DNA of 64,000 bases from Euglena gracilis (taxonomy: Eukaryota; Euglenida; Euglenophyceae; Euglenales), in contig CP154955.1 of NCBI GenBank assembly GCA_039621445.1, forward strand, positions 50,745,384 to 50,809,383. The letters are read 5' to 3'. The notes below the pieces were generated by a model that was not told the DNA's origin, did not search any database, and saw nothing but the letters and a program-made list of their open reading frames with translations. The position numbers and the translations under genes were made by a program. This document shows, one piece after another, positions 34,853 to 47,484 of the stretch (position 1 is the first letter of the stretch; every line of letters starts with the position of its first letter).

Positions 34853-35470
34853 CAAGAGTTTTGCGGATGAAGCTACACTAAACAAAAAATTAGCCGAAAG
34901 CAAATTACGTAATAATGTGTTGGTAAAATTTTGGGAGAGTTCGACGACTTTTGACCATCTTTTTTTCATTGAGGAAACCGAACAAATTCAAAACAATTTT
35001 CTCTCAAAAACACCATCAATTTTGCATAAATTTATGCATTTTTGTCATTTCTGGGCCATTTTCGACCTTTTTCCAGGCATTTTTTCAGCAGAGGTTTCGT
35101 GGGAAACTGTGGGATTGTGACCTGTTATTGCGCAACCCCAGCTCGTAACCTCCTTCCCTTCCTTCATCCTCTCCCTTCTCCCCTCCCTCTCCTCCCTCTC
35201 CTGGCCAATCTGTTGCTGCTTTTGCCATTAGAGCTGAGTATGTCTGGGAAAGTTGTCTCTGTTTGTATGCATATTTTGCTCACGCTCTTTCAAGTATCGC
35301 AGATTCAACTGTAATTATGTTTGATGAATGTGTGATGTATTTTCATGTGCACGGATGATTTATGTATAACGTTAATGTGCATAACATTGGGTGTGAATTT
35401 AGTTATGTGTCTGTTTTGTTGAATCTGTCGCTGCATCGAGGCACATTTAAGCATGTCTGTATACATCATG

Positions 35471-35473
<3 letters not shown>

Positions 35474-35554
<81 letters not shown>
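35474..35554. repeat. (GT)n microsatellite
   Basis: About 80 bases of uninterrupted GT repeat with one GGG at the right end. Confidence 0.95.
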
Positions 35555-35558
<4 letters not shown>

Positions 35559-36460
35559 TGTCTTTCTGTGGGCTTGGATGGAGCCCAATTTCAACAGCTC
35601 TGGTTGCTACAGATACAGCTGGCACATCCCTAATCCCACCGCTATTTCCCTGCTGCAGCTTCTTCCGTCGTCTGTCCTCGGGGCTGGGTGAGAAGCCTTG
35701 GAAGCAGGGCGCTTTTGTCATAAAAAGATGAGCCAACGAGATGGGACATTTTTCTGCGTCTTTTTTTTTTTAATATCTTTCTGTGAAGTTGGATGTCTTG
35801 TTTCATGCAGTTGTTGTATTTCGGGATTACAAGTAGTTTTTATGCAGCTTTTCATGCTGCATCTTTCATCCTATGTGCACTCTATCTCTTCCCATCCATC
35901 TTCCTCTTTGCCCCCAACCATCCTTGCGCTAACCCTCTCCTTCACTCAGGTCTCAGGTGCGATCGTGACCAGGCAGCTGAATGTTCCACGTGGATACGTG
36001 GATAGCTATTCCTCCGCATGTGCCACCCCTTTTCCGGCAGGCGGACCAACAAATCCCCGGGCTTCTTTTTAAGGAGGTTCGCCCCAGAGGGGGGGGGCTG
36101 CTATGGGCAGGCAGGGGTTGGTAAATGGAAGCCTTGGCGAATCGTGTCCCAACCTGGTGATGGGAGATAACGGGCAGCACCAGCACCACGAACTGTTTGG
36201 GGGGGAACTCAAGTTCACTCCCCCAAAAAAGGGAATGATACCCCCCCCTGGTGATTGATTATCTCGTGATGGGCATTTTTGAGGGGCAGCCCGAAGAATT
36301 TCCAAAAAATGTTGCGATTTTGGAGATTAGGAAATTCCTGATCGGTGCTGTCATTTGGATAGCACCTTGAAGGTTAACCAGGTGTTGCCCATTGAGAACA
36401 AGCTGTGGCTTTTGATGCTTTCACGGACGTATTTCCCAAACGTAAATAAATATAAGGCAG

Positions 36461-36600
36461 TTCAGGGTTTTGGTGGACACGGGTGAGCAGGCGAAACTGG
36501 TTAAGAGGTCCATCGTCCCAAAGCATTTGGCCAGGACGTCACAGACGCCAACCCTGCTGGTGGCTGCCAACGGCCAGTGTGCTTTTGGGGGCGACCAGCG
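36461..36600 (+). pseudogene. Retropepsin (retrotransposon protease) fragment
   Basis: One frame reads FRVLVDTGEQAKLVKRSIVP and then TPTLLVAANGQCAFGGD. The hydrophobic-hydrophobic-V-D-T-G active-site motif, the downstream V/I-P, and the A-A-N-G-Q-x-x-x-G-G strand are the retropepsin pattern of LTR elements. The usual Ala after DTG is Glu here. Downstream the frame is soon closed and no RT is visible, so this is a remnant. It is not from the gypsy element at 48734-62290, whose protease has DTGAQTPLNRRDLF. Confidence 0.6.
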
Positions 36601-39600
36601 TATATAATTGGAGTTGGGCTTTCAATAAAAGGGGATACGGGCAGGGGGACCCAGGTTTTGTACCTCGAGGGGGTATTCTACTGTAAGTGTCTGATAATTT
36701 CCCCTGGTTGATAATTCCCCCACTTTTGGGCAAATTTCTGGAGATTGCCACCTGTCTGATAATTTCACCCCCCAAAACAAATTTGGCCAGTCGAAGGCCG
36801 AAAAGCCGATTGGCAAAGGTTTTGAAGGGGGAAGAGAAAAGTTTTTCCATAATTTTCATTAAAAAAATGCCAAATCTGCCAATTTTTTGTCCGTGTTTTT
36901 TATAATCTAAATGTTTACATGAAGGTGTAAAGCTAATGCAAAATGATGGTTTTTTTTAAAGATTGGATTTCCATGTGGAGCTTCACGGGTCAAGCCACCG
37001 GGAAATATCAATTTGATTGATAATCCCCCCCAGTTCCCGGCGCTGTTGGGGGAAATTATCACACAGCTGCAGTACCTCGCGGATATTGAGGGGGATGCCA
37101 TTTTACCATTTCTGGGTGTTTTCCCACACCATAAGGCTTTGTTTTTGACACCGATCCCCCCTGTTGCAATAAAAAAAGGTGCAGTGCCTGCTGCCATCGC
37201 TGAAAAATGATTGTTTGTGTTGTTTTGGAGCCATTTGATGTGTCTTATGCCACGTTGGGCTCCTTAAATCCCCCCTCCCTTGCCCAAGCCGAACCTTTCT
37301 GCTGTTATGTGCAAGCAGGTGCCTTATATGGCGTCAACAAAGAATGAATCATTTCATCATGAATGAAATCTGAATCATTTCGCTTCGGTGCACCATTGGA
37401 GCATATTGCTTGCTCTCCGCAAAGTATCTGCCCCACTGTTGCTGGGCGAGGTGGCCTGGTCACGCAGTCGCTGCAAGCCCTGTCCATATGTCCGCGCCAA
37501 CCCCCCCCCCAAATGGACGTTTCCTTCCAGCGGCGTACTGATAAATGCGGCGGTGGCCGGGCTGCTTTGTGTTGCCCCTTCCGGTGGGGTCCCTTGAAAT
37601 GAACTTGCAAAGCTATGCGAAGCCAGAAACATTTAAAAGGTCGAGATTTTTTCGTGGAAAGGGGATTTTTAAAAGACATTTTTCACCACAAAATTTTGGC
37701 TGAAACTTTTCATTCCAGCTGGTTTTTTTGCCTTTTTTCGGGGTCCCATCCACGTCCAGCTAGCACCTTTTTCGCAACCAGCACCATTTTCCAGCGGGCT
37801 GGACCCCCCCCCCCCAGGGTCCTGAAGGAAACACCAAAGAACCAAGAGATGCAATTAAGTAAGTATGGCGGAGAAGATCGCTTAATTTTTTAAGGGACAG
37901 GTCGGTTCCGCCTCCCCCTCCAGTTTAGGAAACCTGGCAAAGACTCCAACAGCAGGACATTGGAGACCCATGGCTTTCCTTGTGTGTGCATGCAAACCTG
38001 GTGCTTGGGTGGATTTTTCAGGGGCTTGTCGGCCTCGCTGTTGAATTGTCAGCAAACTGATTTATTGTCAACCTGTTATTGCCTCTCTGAGAACCCACGA
38101 TCTACCTCGTTAAGGTAGATGTAAAGCTTCAAATACTGCCTCCACTTTCGGGCCGGGCAACATGCCTCCGGAGGAGGCAACGCAGGTGTCTGCGGTTAAA
38201 AGACATGTGGAAGGGGGGGGACCAGAAGGCGGTCGTTCTCAACCAACGCCGGGTCGCCGTTTGACCCGATGCAATTGGTTTCGATCTTGAGACCTCCTCC
38301 GTTTGGAAACCTCTCTCCCAAAAAGGGGCAGCAAGTGAACAGGGGTTCAGTCTCCCCCCCTGCGTTCAAGAAGAGGGTAGAGGGTCAGGGTTAGGAATAG
38401 GGTTAGGGTTGAGATTAAGCCGTTAGGATAGCTTGTAGGTCCAAATTCAGGTCCAAATAAGCCTGGATTTTGGCCTGATTACGACCTAACCGCCCTGATC
38501 CCTTTCATAGCAACGCTCATAACCCCAAACTTGCCCCCCCTCCTCCTTATAGGCATGCAAACTTGGCCCCCCTAAAGTTGGCCGTTGTCCTTTTGCATAT
38601 GGCCGCCAAAAATCTCAACATTGAAACTTGGCCCCCTTAAGGTTGGCCCCCTGGCCTTAGCTTCAATCATGGCGGGCCGGTGGGGTATGTTGCAAAATAA
38701 CGAAATTCACCAATTTTTTTAAGTCCCCTCCAGCAGAAGTGTATTGGTTCCCAAACCGCAATTCCTGCAATTTTTCTGCAATTTTCCCCACAATTTTAGT
38801 GATGGCCTCCGATATCCTTCCCCCCTGCCTTATATCGCAGTCTACTTACAATGGTACAGTAGTTTAGTTTCCACAAGCATTTTATCTTTCTTTTTGCGGA
38901 AGTTGCCACTACGCACATTTTAAAATGAAAGAAGTGCATGCTGTGTTTGTTGTGCCATATAAAGAAGCAGCCAACCATGCTCTTGGAGTAGTTTCCTTCT
39001 TCAAGATTTAATTTCATTTTGGGGGGGTTGCTTTTAATCCGGATTCTGTGCCGGTCCACAGAGGATTGTTTTAATTTGGTAATTGTTGGGCCTCTCAAGG
39101 GAATGGTTGGGTCGATTGAGCGGTTGGCGAGATTAGTTCTATATCTCATTTCATATTTCATATGTTTCATATCTCATATCATCATAGTCACTCAGCCTAA
39201 AGCTGAGAATTCTGAACGTCGTCACCCCAACGCCCCTTCCTGTATTTCTGGGGTGTCATTTTTAGGCCAAAAATTTCTTTTGGCACCTTAAGAACCCTGA
39301 ACGGTTTTTTCCCTTGGGAATTGTGGGTGGGTGGGGGGGGGGTTGGCCCCACCACGCCTTCCCACACAGCCCTGCTCAGCCCCAGTCAGACCACCTCTGA
39401 TGGGAAGACGCACCGAGGTTTCTCATTGAGGTTTGCTGGGTTGTCATCTCCCACCCGCCCTCGGATTCTGTCACCGAGCCGCTGCTCGCTGACTTGCCAG
39501 GCAACGTGTTCCCCAAAGGGAGCTGGGCAGCGAGTGGCGTTGAGATGGGTGGAAAGGTGCCCGAAGGGGATCCGCTTCGCACCCCGCTTTCTCGCGTTCA

Positions 39601-41384
39601 CTGCCAGGAACCCATTCCCTCCAGACCGGGCCCTTGGATTTGGGGCCGGGGCCGTTCAGCAACCCAAACTGCACATTTGAGCGTTTCAACTCCCAGGGCG
39701 TTGGATAGGATGGGAAAGCCCACAGGCATGTCACTGAATTTGATGATGTCGCCAGCTGAATGTGTGCCTTTCTGCTCATGTTCATGTTCAAGTGCAAAGT
39801 GGCTAGCTCTGGATTTCTTTGGACAGATTTACCCAGAGGGTTTGCCGTGCTCCGAAACAGAAGATATGGAGAAAGCACTTTTTTTGCATCAGACTGTCTT
39901 GTCTTTGCGGATTTTTTTCAAGCATCCAGCAGATTTAGTTTTTTTTAAGTTGAAGCCGACTTATTCCCCTTGCCCCAGGGGGATGTGTGTGGGTTGGCAC
40001 TCACTACACTCACAGTGAGGTTCAACAGGTACCCTGGAAATTGGTGGGTGGGGAGAGGTCAGACCCCCCACCCCCTCCTGGTGGGTGGGGGGTCTTGGCA
40101 GGCTCTAAATCTTCTAGTTTGATTGCCAAGGAGCGGCACCCTCCGTTGGTGCAAACCGACTCCATTCGTGTGGCGGAGGCATGTTCATACGGCCCTTTCT
40201 GCCTGCACCGCCCAGCGCCCCCACCCCCCACCCCCGCCACGCCCCCCCCCCCTTTGAGGTGCACCGTCCTCGGCCCCCCCCCGCAGGTCCCCCCTTGACA
40301 CCGGCCGGTGTGACGTGGACGGCTCGGGGCCAGTCCCACCACACACCTCGTCTTGCTGGGGGGGGGGGGCGTCCTGGCCCAACGACAAGCCGGCCGAGGC
40401 ATCCATGAACCATTTTGCACACCCATCTTCCCCCTTTCGGAATGGTTGGTTGGACCCCCCACTCTACTGTTGTTGAGTGTGTGCCCCCCTCCCTGCGCTG
40501 CAGGACTGCTGACCAACTGGTGTTTCGGCATGGATGGTCTGTAATGCTGGCTGTGGAGTCATTGCCTCCGGAGCCAGCGTTCACAGGGGTTGCCATCATG
40601 CGGTATCCAAAGGTGGGACCAAAGGCTGGTCACAAGGGTTGCGGCAGAAAAATTGCCCCCCCCCCCCGGGGGGGCCCAGCCAACAAGCAGCCTTTTTCCA
40701 GCCTTGGACCCCCCTGCCCCCATCAACAATTATTTATTTTAGGGCTGCCAGATGGTAGCGGATTTTTCGCTGTCGGGGATGCAAAAATGGGCCAATGGGC
40801 CGAAAATGGACAAAAATGGGTCGGACAGGGGCTGGCCAATTTTGCATAATTCGCAGTCTTGGGGGCATTTTTTCCGTTTCAATCTTTTTGGTACCCGATT
40901 CGACCCTGCCCCCAGTGACCAAGGCCGGCCCTGTGGAGAACTTTACCTTGCACTTGTCGGGCCGAGCTCCAGCCCCAGGGTCAACCAACAGCCATTTTCC
41001 AAGCAGCCCCAAATTTCCAACCTCTGGGCTGGACCTGCCCTGGGACCTTTGAGCAACGCCCTGATGGTCGCACATTAAAAAAAAAATTGCCCCCAGGTTT
41101 GACATCACAGGTGGCTGCTGTGTGGGACAGTGCACATCATCACAACAGCCCATGGGCTGGCATGGTATTTGAGGCTTGGGATTGAGTATCCACCACCACA
41201 AAAATCGAGAGGTATAAAAAATTTGGCACGCTGTCAAACATCCATCCGTCTTTCCATACACACGTACGTACAGACGCTTCGAACGGGGGCCCAAACCCAG
41301 AAAAAATGTTGAGACCCTATTTTTCCAGATTTTGTGGTGGAGAATGTTCCAGCGATGGCAGAGATTATTTTCCCGTATACTTGC
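36601..41384. other. No supported gene; repeats
   Basis: I found no exon with both homology and splice sites. The stretch holds a telomere-like tract (38385-38420), fragments of the CCGCAATTTT fold-back family (38755-38830) and of the family 1 hAT-like element (39228-39395), and GC-rich open patches at 37390-37560 and 40140-40530 that I could not assign. Confidence 0.45.
38385..38420. repeat. Decayed telomere-like repeat (TTAGGG type)
   Basis: GGGTTAGGAATAGGGTTAGGGTT, slightly degenerate, lies within non-coding DNA. It is the third such tract in the window. Confidence 0.6.
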
Positions 41385-41388
41385 ATTG

Positions 41389-41493
41389 TATGTATGTATG
41401 TATGTATGTATGTATGTATGTATTTATGTATGTATGTATGTATGTATGTATGCATGCATGCATGCATGTATGTATGTATGTATGTATGTATGT
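41389..41493. repeat. (TATG)n microsatellite
   Basis: About 100 bases of TATG repeat with a TTTATG interruption and a short CATG run. The Met/Tyr/Val/Cys open frames are artefacts. Confidence 0.95.
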
Positions 41494-41827
41494 GTATATA
41501 TTGCATTATTATTGCGTGTTTTTTAACCGAGTTGTGGTTTTTAGCTCGAATTTCTAAAATTTTGCCAGAAGGATTTTTTTAGGGTTTTTTCAGCTTGTTA
41601 ACATTCATTAGCATTCACCGGCACTTTTTGGGGTGTTTTTTTTTGGCATTTTTAGGGATGCGGTCAGGGCTATGATTCGTTCCGAAGGGGATTAGGGTTA
41701 GGCCAAGGTAAGGAAGTCAGGCCGGAATCAGCCTAATGTTTGCCTAAATTTTATTTATTTATTTTTGATTTGATTTATTTATAATTTTTTTATTTATTGT
41801 ATTTTATAAAAAATCAAAAATAATTAT

Positions 41828-41833
41828 TTTATT

Positions 41834-41884
<51 letters not shown>

Positions 41885-41886
41885 TT

Positions 41887-41918
<32 letters not shown>

Positions 41919-41925
41919 TTATTTT
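41828..41925. repeat. (TTTA)n microsatellite
   Basis: About 100 bases of TTTA repeat with one TTATTA interruption, in a generally AT-rich tract starting near 41740. Confidence 0.9.
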
Positions 41926-41929
41926 GATT

Positions 41930-42292
41930 AACCCCCCCCCAAATAATACCCCCCCGGGGTATTATTTTTTCGCCCGAAGTCCCGGCCTGAGGGGGGTATT
42001 ATTTGGGGGGGGGGTATTATTTCCAAAAATTTCGAAATTTTTCGAAGTCCCGTAAAACCCAAAATAGCACCCCAAACCCCCTTTGGGGTCATTTTTTGCA
42101 CTTTCTTGTGGAATTTACCGTTTTATGGAGGTCAGATGAGCCAGAAAAATTGATTTTTTTCGTAATTTGTTGTCAGAGATTGTGGTTTTTACCGATATTT
42201 TCAGGTCAAAAATCTGGGCCTTCGGCCCGGAACAGGGGGTATTATTTCGGCGGCTGAAGTCGGACCCCAAGGGGGGGGGGGGGGGTTATTAT
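41930..42292. mobile_element. Fold-back repeat with AATAATACCCCC ends
   Basis: AATAATACCCCCC and its complement GGGGGGTATTATTT alternate at about 41941, 41960, 41993 and 42235. The element ends near GGGGTTATTATTA at 42292. The mirrored ends and the GC-run/AT-word style match the other small non-autonomous elements of the window. Confidence 0.5.
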
Positions 42293-43346
42293 TACCTACA
42301 TTGCAGGGGTCAGGGGACAAGGTGTGCCCTTGTGGTGCCCAGAGGCCCAGGCCCCATCCCCCAAAGCTGTTTGCCGGCTGTACAGCCAGCCCTCTTCCGG
42401 CTGGGTCCGCCCTCCCCACCCTCAACCCCCCTCACCCTCCCCTCCACCCTCCCGCCCCTCCTCTTCCGCCACCCGTCCGTTTCCCCGGGCCCCACCGTGC
42501 GGCGCATGCCGTCCCCTTCTGTGCCAACCCCATTCACCCCCATCCCCGAATTGCAACGGCTCGTTTGATTGTGGGCCGCCAGCGGGGACAGATGGGAAGC
42601 CCTGCTGTTTTGAGGAGGGTGGTGGGGGGATCACCCCCTGGGGGGGGTGAGGTGATGGGAGGTCCGGACCCCCCCCCCAGATGTTGGGAGGGGTCCGGGC
42701 CCCCCACCACCTCCTTGGCAGATTCAAAAAACACTGAATTTTTTTTCCTGCGCTGCGCCGGAAAATGAGCAATGAAACACCTTTTCCCCTCAGTTTTGAG
42801 CACATTGCCTTTTTTTTATGTTTTGGTGTGTTCCACATAATCATGTTCAAAAAAATGAAGTGAGCATTTTTCAAAAGTGAGTTTTTTTGGCTTTATTTTC
42901 AAAAAAACGTGGATTTTTGACCAATTTTGGCCTGGTATCCGGGCCTTTGCCGGTCCACAAAACTGCAAATTTTCTCGAACCCTCTCCGCTTCGAGGTCAG
43001 AGGGAGGGGGTCCGCCTCCCCCCCCCCCCTAGGCTTCCCATCTATCCCTGGCCACTGGTGACCTGCCCAAGAAGTTGTCGAAATATGGGTTTTATCAAAC
43101 AGGCAGTGGGCTTGCTGAAATGCTGACAAAACGGTCAACAAAGGAAACGTCTCATCATCGCTAGAAGGAAAGGGGTGGCACATTTTGGATGGAAATGCAT
43201 GGTTTTCCCATCAAGTCCAAAAAAGTCCAAATTTTGGAGTGTCAACCAATTTGAAGTTCATCAATTTAAAGGAAGCCAACTCCCAATTACCAAAGCAGAT
43301 TTGCAGCTGTTGATCCTACCCCCCCCCCCTAGTTGTACGACCACCC

Positions 43347-43550
43347 CTCATTTACGACCACCCCCCGGTCACAGGTTGCAGGTCATGGGGGTGTTATGAC
43401 CCCCCCCCCCGGTCACAGGTTGCAGGTTGCGAAAAATTTAACACCACCTTACCTATGACCGCCCCCTCATTTACGACCACCCCCCGGTCACAGGTTGCAG
43501 GTTATGGGGGTGTTACGACCCCCCCCCCCGGTCACAGGTTGCAGGAACCC
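43347..43550. repeat. Two tandem copies of a 124-bp unit
   Basis: CATTTACGACCACCCCCCGG followed by TCACAGGTTGCAGG and GGGGGTGTTA occurs at 43347 and again at 43471 with few differences. The unit itself contains the word GGTCACAGGTTGCAGG twice. Non-coding. Confidence 0.75.
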
Positions 43551-43711
43551 GGTCATACGACAAGGGGGGGGGGGCGGGTAGTAGAGACGGGGACAGTATA
43601 TTTCCAGATATGGAACTCTAAACAAGAACAACCAGTTCACAGCACCTACAGCCAACGGGGACGACCACGGCCGAATATGCAACTTTGGCAGCCGGTTATG
43701 TCAGGATGTTA

Positions 43712-44072
43712 GTAATTTGTACACCCCAAATTTTGTGGGTGGTATCTAACCCCCGAAATCCTGGGGATGTGTGCACACTGGCGCGCCCCTGCCCCGCGCA
43801 GCAGTGCCCCAGCCAGCTGTCCTACATCTGGCTGTCGGTCCAACGAGAGCCAAATTCTGTGATTTCTGGTCCCTCTCGTACGCCACGCCAACAGCAGCTG
43901 AGGCAAGGGGGCGAGGTGGTCCATGCTGGGCTTTGGACCCCAGCTGCAGCTGCAGCAGAGGTGGCTGGGGCACTGCTGTGTGGGCCAGTGTGCCAGTGTG
44001 CACACACCATCACCATACCCTATGGACTGGCAGAGGTTTTGGGGCTGGGGGGTGTACAAATAATTTATGCCC
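43712..44072. mobile_element. Long imperfect palindrome (fold-back element)
   Basis: AATTTGTACACCCC at the left is matched by GGGGTGTACAAATAATTT at the right. Farther in, GTGTGCACACTGG and CAGCAGTGCCCCAGCC are matched by GGCTGGGGCACTGCTG and CCAGTGTGCACAC. The arms are about 110 bases with indels, around a roughly 130-base centre. Open frames exist on both strands because of the symmetry. I do not regard them as genes. Confidence 0.65.
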
Positions 44073-46737
44073 AACTGTGTGCATTTCGATGATTATTTTT
44101 CTTTGGTAACTACATGCGAATCATTATCAAATCAATATTCGAGAAGAAATCAGTATTCGAGAAATATGGAAGTCCTACCTGGATCCTCTGGCATTTGCCA
44201 AAGCACAGCCTGCAGTGTTGTTGAAGATGTAGGGAAGATGCAAGTCAAGGGGAAAAAGAAGCTTCATTTCGATTTGTTGATGAATTGACCATAGAGAAGG
44301 ATTTGATTTTTTTTGGTGCTGCTTCCGGCTGCTGTTTGCTGTTGGCTGTTCTTGCTGCTCCTTGTTTTCTTTGGCAGCGCTTGATTATTTCTGGTTGCTT
44401 TTCGGTCGCGTTTGCCATTTTTTGCCCTCTTTTACCAGTTTTTGTTTGTCCATTTCAGGCAACTTTTCGGCTGTTTTGGTCCTGTTGGCAATTTTTGGCC
44501 GCTTTCTGGCCGTTTTGGCTACGTTTCGGCACTGTTGGTTGTTGTTGGTTTTTGGCCATTTCTAGCTGCTCCTGGCTGCTTGCGGTTGCTTTGTCCCTGC
44601 TTGGGCCTGTTTTACGCCACTTCTTACACCACACACATTTAAAATTTGTTCAAAAAAAATGCCAAAAATGGTCAAATTTGCCGAAATAGTCAAAGATATT
44701 TCCCTGGAAAAGATTTTTATTGTTTTATTATCCTGATACATGACCGTTTTTTATCGCACTCGCAGCCGATTATTTCCCGACCCTGGCCGACCAGGGCCAA
44801 GCACCAACCTGAGAAGTGAGTCGGTTTCTGTTCTTCTATGGGGCTCCTGCTATTCCGCTGAACATGCCCATTTTCTTCCTCTGCTTGCCCCGTTCCAATC
44901 CTTTGGAAGGGCATGGCGTCCGCTCCCCCCCCCCACCACCTTTGGAAGCCCCCCTCTGTGGCCGCAGGGCTGGTACACGTTGTGCAACCATCCCTGCGAC
45001 GGTCTGTAGCGCACTCCCCCCTCCTCCCAGGGTGTACCGTGTCGTGTGTGCGGAACTGACCGCATTGACTGCCCTGTGCCGTATGGATGTTGGCAGGGAA
45101 GGCAGGCGATGACGGAACAGTGTCAGTGTGGAGGGTTGCATCGTTTGAGCCCAGATTTTCGGCCCATTTCATCGTTTCAAGGGATTTGGGCTGGCTGGTC
45201 TGTGATGATCCGTGCCCATCACAAGCCTGCATTGCGCAGACTGCATCGGGGGAATGGCACCAGCAGATCTGCAGCAGTTTTCTCAGGGCATTCTGATTGA
45301 AATCCGGGGGAGGGGGTCCGTCACCTGGCGATGTAGCGGGTGTAATTGTGCATTATGAATTTTATCTATTGCAGGGGCTTCCCCGCCAATTTGGGGGCAC
45401 GTGCCGAAGCCCCCAAAAGAAGATAGGAAGTGTTCTCAAACAGGTGAGGTTCTCTGTCGACCACTTCTAATCAACAAGAAACTGCGGCCCAACTCTTAAA
45501 GCAAGGTGTTTGTAAACGGTGCAGGGGTTTTCAGGGCCGGAGGGGACCCTATACCCGGGGGGGGGGGGTCCAGCCAGCCAGTAGCTCAAATCCAGCCAGC
45601 AGCCCAAATTCGGGCTGGGAGCCCCCCCCCGGGGGGTCGAGTGAAATAAAGTTGGGTCCGGCCCGGCCGCCGGCTGGCCAGCCAAATGGGCTGCCCAGCT
45701 CACCTGCCCCTGCATTTTTTCAGTAATTAGGCTGTTCCTCCAATCCCGATCCAGCCTTGATCTAGCCCCATCCAGCAAAATGTCGGAAATGGCAAAAAAA
45801 AATTTTGTTTTTCATCGACCCCCCCCTCCCCCCTAAACCCCGGGGGAGCCAGCAGCTCATTTGCAGCCAGCAGTCTTTTTGCCAGCCGGAGGCTGGACCC
45901 CCCTCCCTGGGGGGGTCTTTAAGAAAACCCCTGAAACGGTGTGAGTTTTGAGTGGTCAGCGTCACAGCCCAGCAGACAACCGCGCAAACAAAGCTCCGAC
46001 GGACTCTGTGCAAGGGGTCTTCTTTTCCGGAGCCCACCCTTCTTTTCAGCTTCGTCAACGTCTGCTGGGGAAGCTGCGCCATGTGGACTGTGGCCGTTGG
46101 CCACGGTGGGGGGTATTGCGCAGCTGTCCCATGGCCTGTTGGTGTGCACCAGTGGCTTGGCTGCCCCGTGTGAATGTCCCCCAGACGAGGACCGAACCCC
46201 ATGGTGCATCACCCACCCAAAAAAAAGTGTCCCATTTCTTTGGAAAATTTTATCATGGCCACATGTGCAACCTACAGCAGTATCCTTTTTTCTCCTCGTT
46301 CACATAGTTTTGCACGTTTATCAATAGAAAGCAAAAGTTTTGCCAACAAACAGTTGTTTGTATGGGGAAGGGGGGTTAGATTGTTCTTTTTTCTTTTATC
46401 TTTGTTTGATTCTGGTCGGGACAGGACGTCCCGTGGCTGGTCTTCTCCTGGCTTCCTCCCACATTGCTACAATGGACGGGTATTGTGTGGGTATGTGGTC
46501 CTCGCTCCTTCGCTCCGCCCATCCCGCCCTTTTTCTCCCAACTGACCCTGGAGGGACCACATCGCAAAGGTGTTGTCGGCCGGGCGCCACCAGAAAAGTC
46601 GCAAGAGCGGAGCGCCCTTCCTGTGCAAGTGGGCAAATCAAATCCCGTGGTGGTGTGGGGTGATTTGGGCAGCGAGTCGGGTCTGTGCTTGAGAATTTTT
46701 CGATCAGCGTTTCGAGGACTCCTCGGCTTCGCTTTGC
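44073..46737. other. No supported gene
   Basis: T-rich sequence (44300-44640) with Phe/Leu/Cys open frames, a GC-rich patch around 44900-45100, and palindromic C-run/G-run repeats with AGCCAGCAGC words (45530-45910). I found no exon or transposon end that I can defend. Confidence 0.4.
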
Positions 46738-46848
46738 ATGGCTGGGGGCATGTGGGGGCACACTGCTCGTTTTGCTGGTTTTGAAAACTGCCACTGGGCA
46801 GCCAAAATCGATTTGAAAGATGCTGACTTCCACACCACGGTAGGGGGA
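46738..46848 (+). pseudogene. Reverse transcriptase fragment, DIRS-like
   Basis: The frame reads ENCHWAAKIDLKDADFHTTV. The block x-W-x-A-K-I-D-L-K-D-A-Y-F-H is the hallmark palm strand of DIRS-like (tyrosine-recombinase) reverse transcriptases, with Tyr changed to Asp here. Neither the upstream fingers nor the YxDD strand is visible in the neighbourhood, so only a scrap remains. It differs from the corresponding block at about 62380 (CGKIDLKDAYFQL), so it comes from another element. Confidence 0.55.
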
Positions 46849-47484
46849 AGACTCACACTCCCTCGAGGAAAACCGACAAGGGAGGAAGGGACACCGAGGG
46901 CGAAGCACAAAGACCTTGCGAGGCCATGCCTCGCTCGCCGGCAGTGCTGTGTGGATCGTTTGCTGCGTTGGTTAGGAGACCCTGCTAAGTGCCGCCTCGC
47001 CGGAGTTGGCTGATGATGTAGCTCCGACGTGGCGGCGTGGCTTCTTGTCCCTGCCCCCCCGCATCTGACCGAGGGCTTTTGAAGAAATTTTCTTTCACGG
47101 GTGGGGGGGTCGGGCTCACAAGGTCGACCACTCGGGCTCCGCACTGCGAGATGGTGAGGCCCTGCTTTCCTTGCCGGCTGCTTTGCTCTGGTGTGTTTGT
47201 GCATGCGCGGGGGGTGCTTCTTACTGCTTTTTTGTTGCCGGAGTTGGCTGATTCCTAACTCTGCCCTTCGACCTCAAGGAGAAAGAATTTTACTGCAACG
47301 AGCTCAAGTGGAATTATTTTACCAGGAGTACTACACTCACGAAGTCCACGACTTAATCAACTGGTGGAGCGAAATTTTTTCGGACCTTCAACTTCCTGGA
47401 GGAAGAATTCAACTCTTCGAGTTCAACTGGAAATATTGCCAGAAGCATTGCAATTACTAAGACAAGATCAACACCTGGACTTTC

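Noticed and set aside
44285-44689. 134-codon Phe/Leu/Cys/Trp-rich frame that looks like a membrane protein
   Set aside because: The sequence is a degenerate TTTTGGC-type T-rich repeat. Overlapping frames give the same hydrophobic look, and there are no splice sites or homology.
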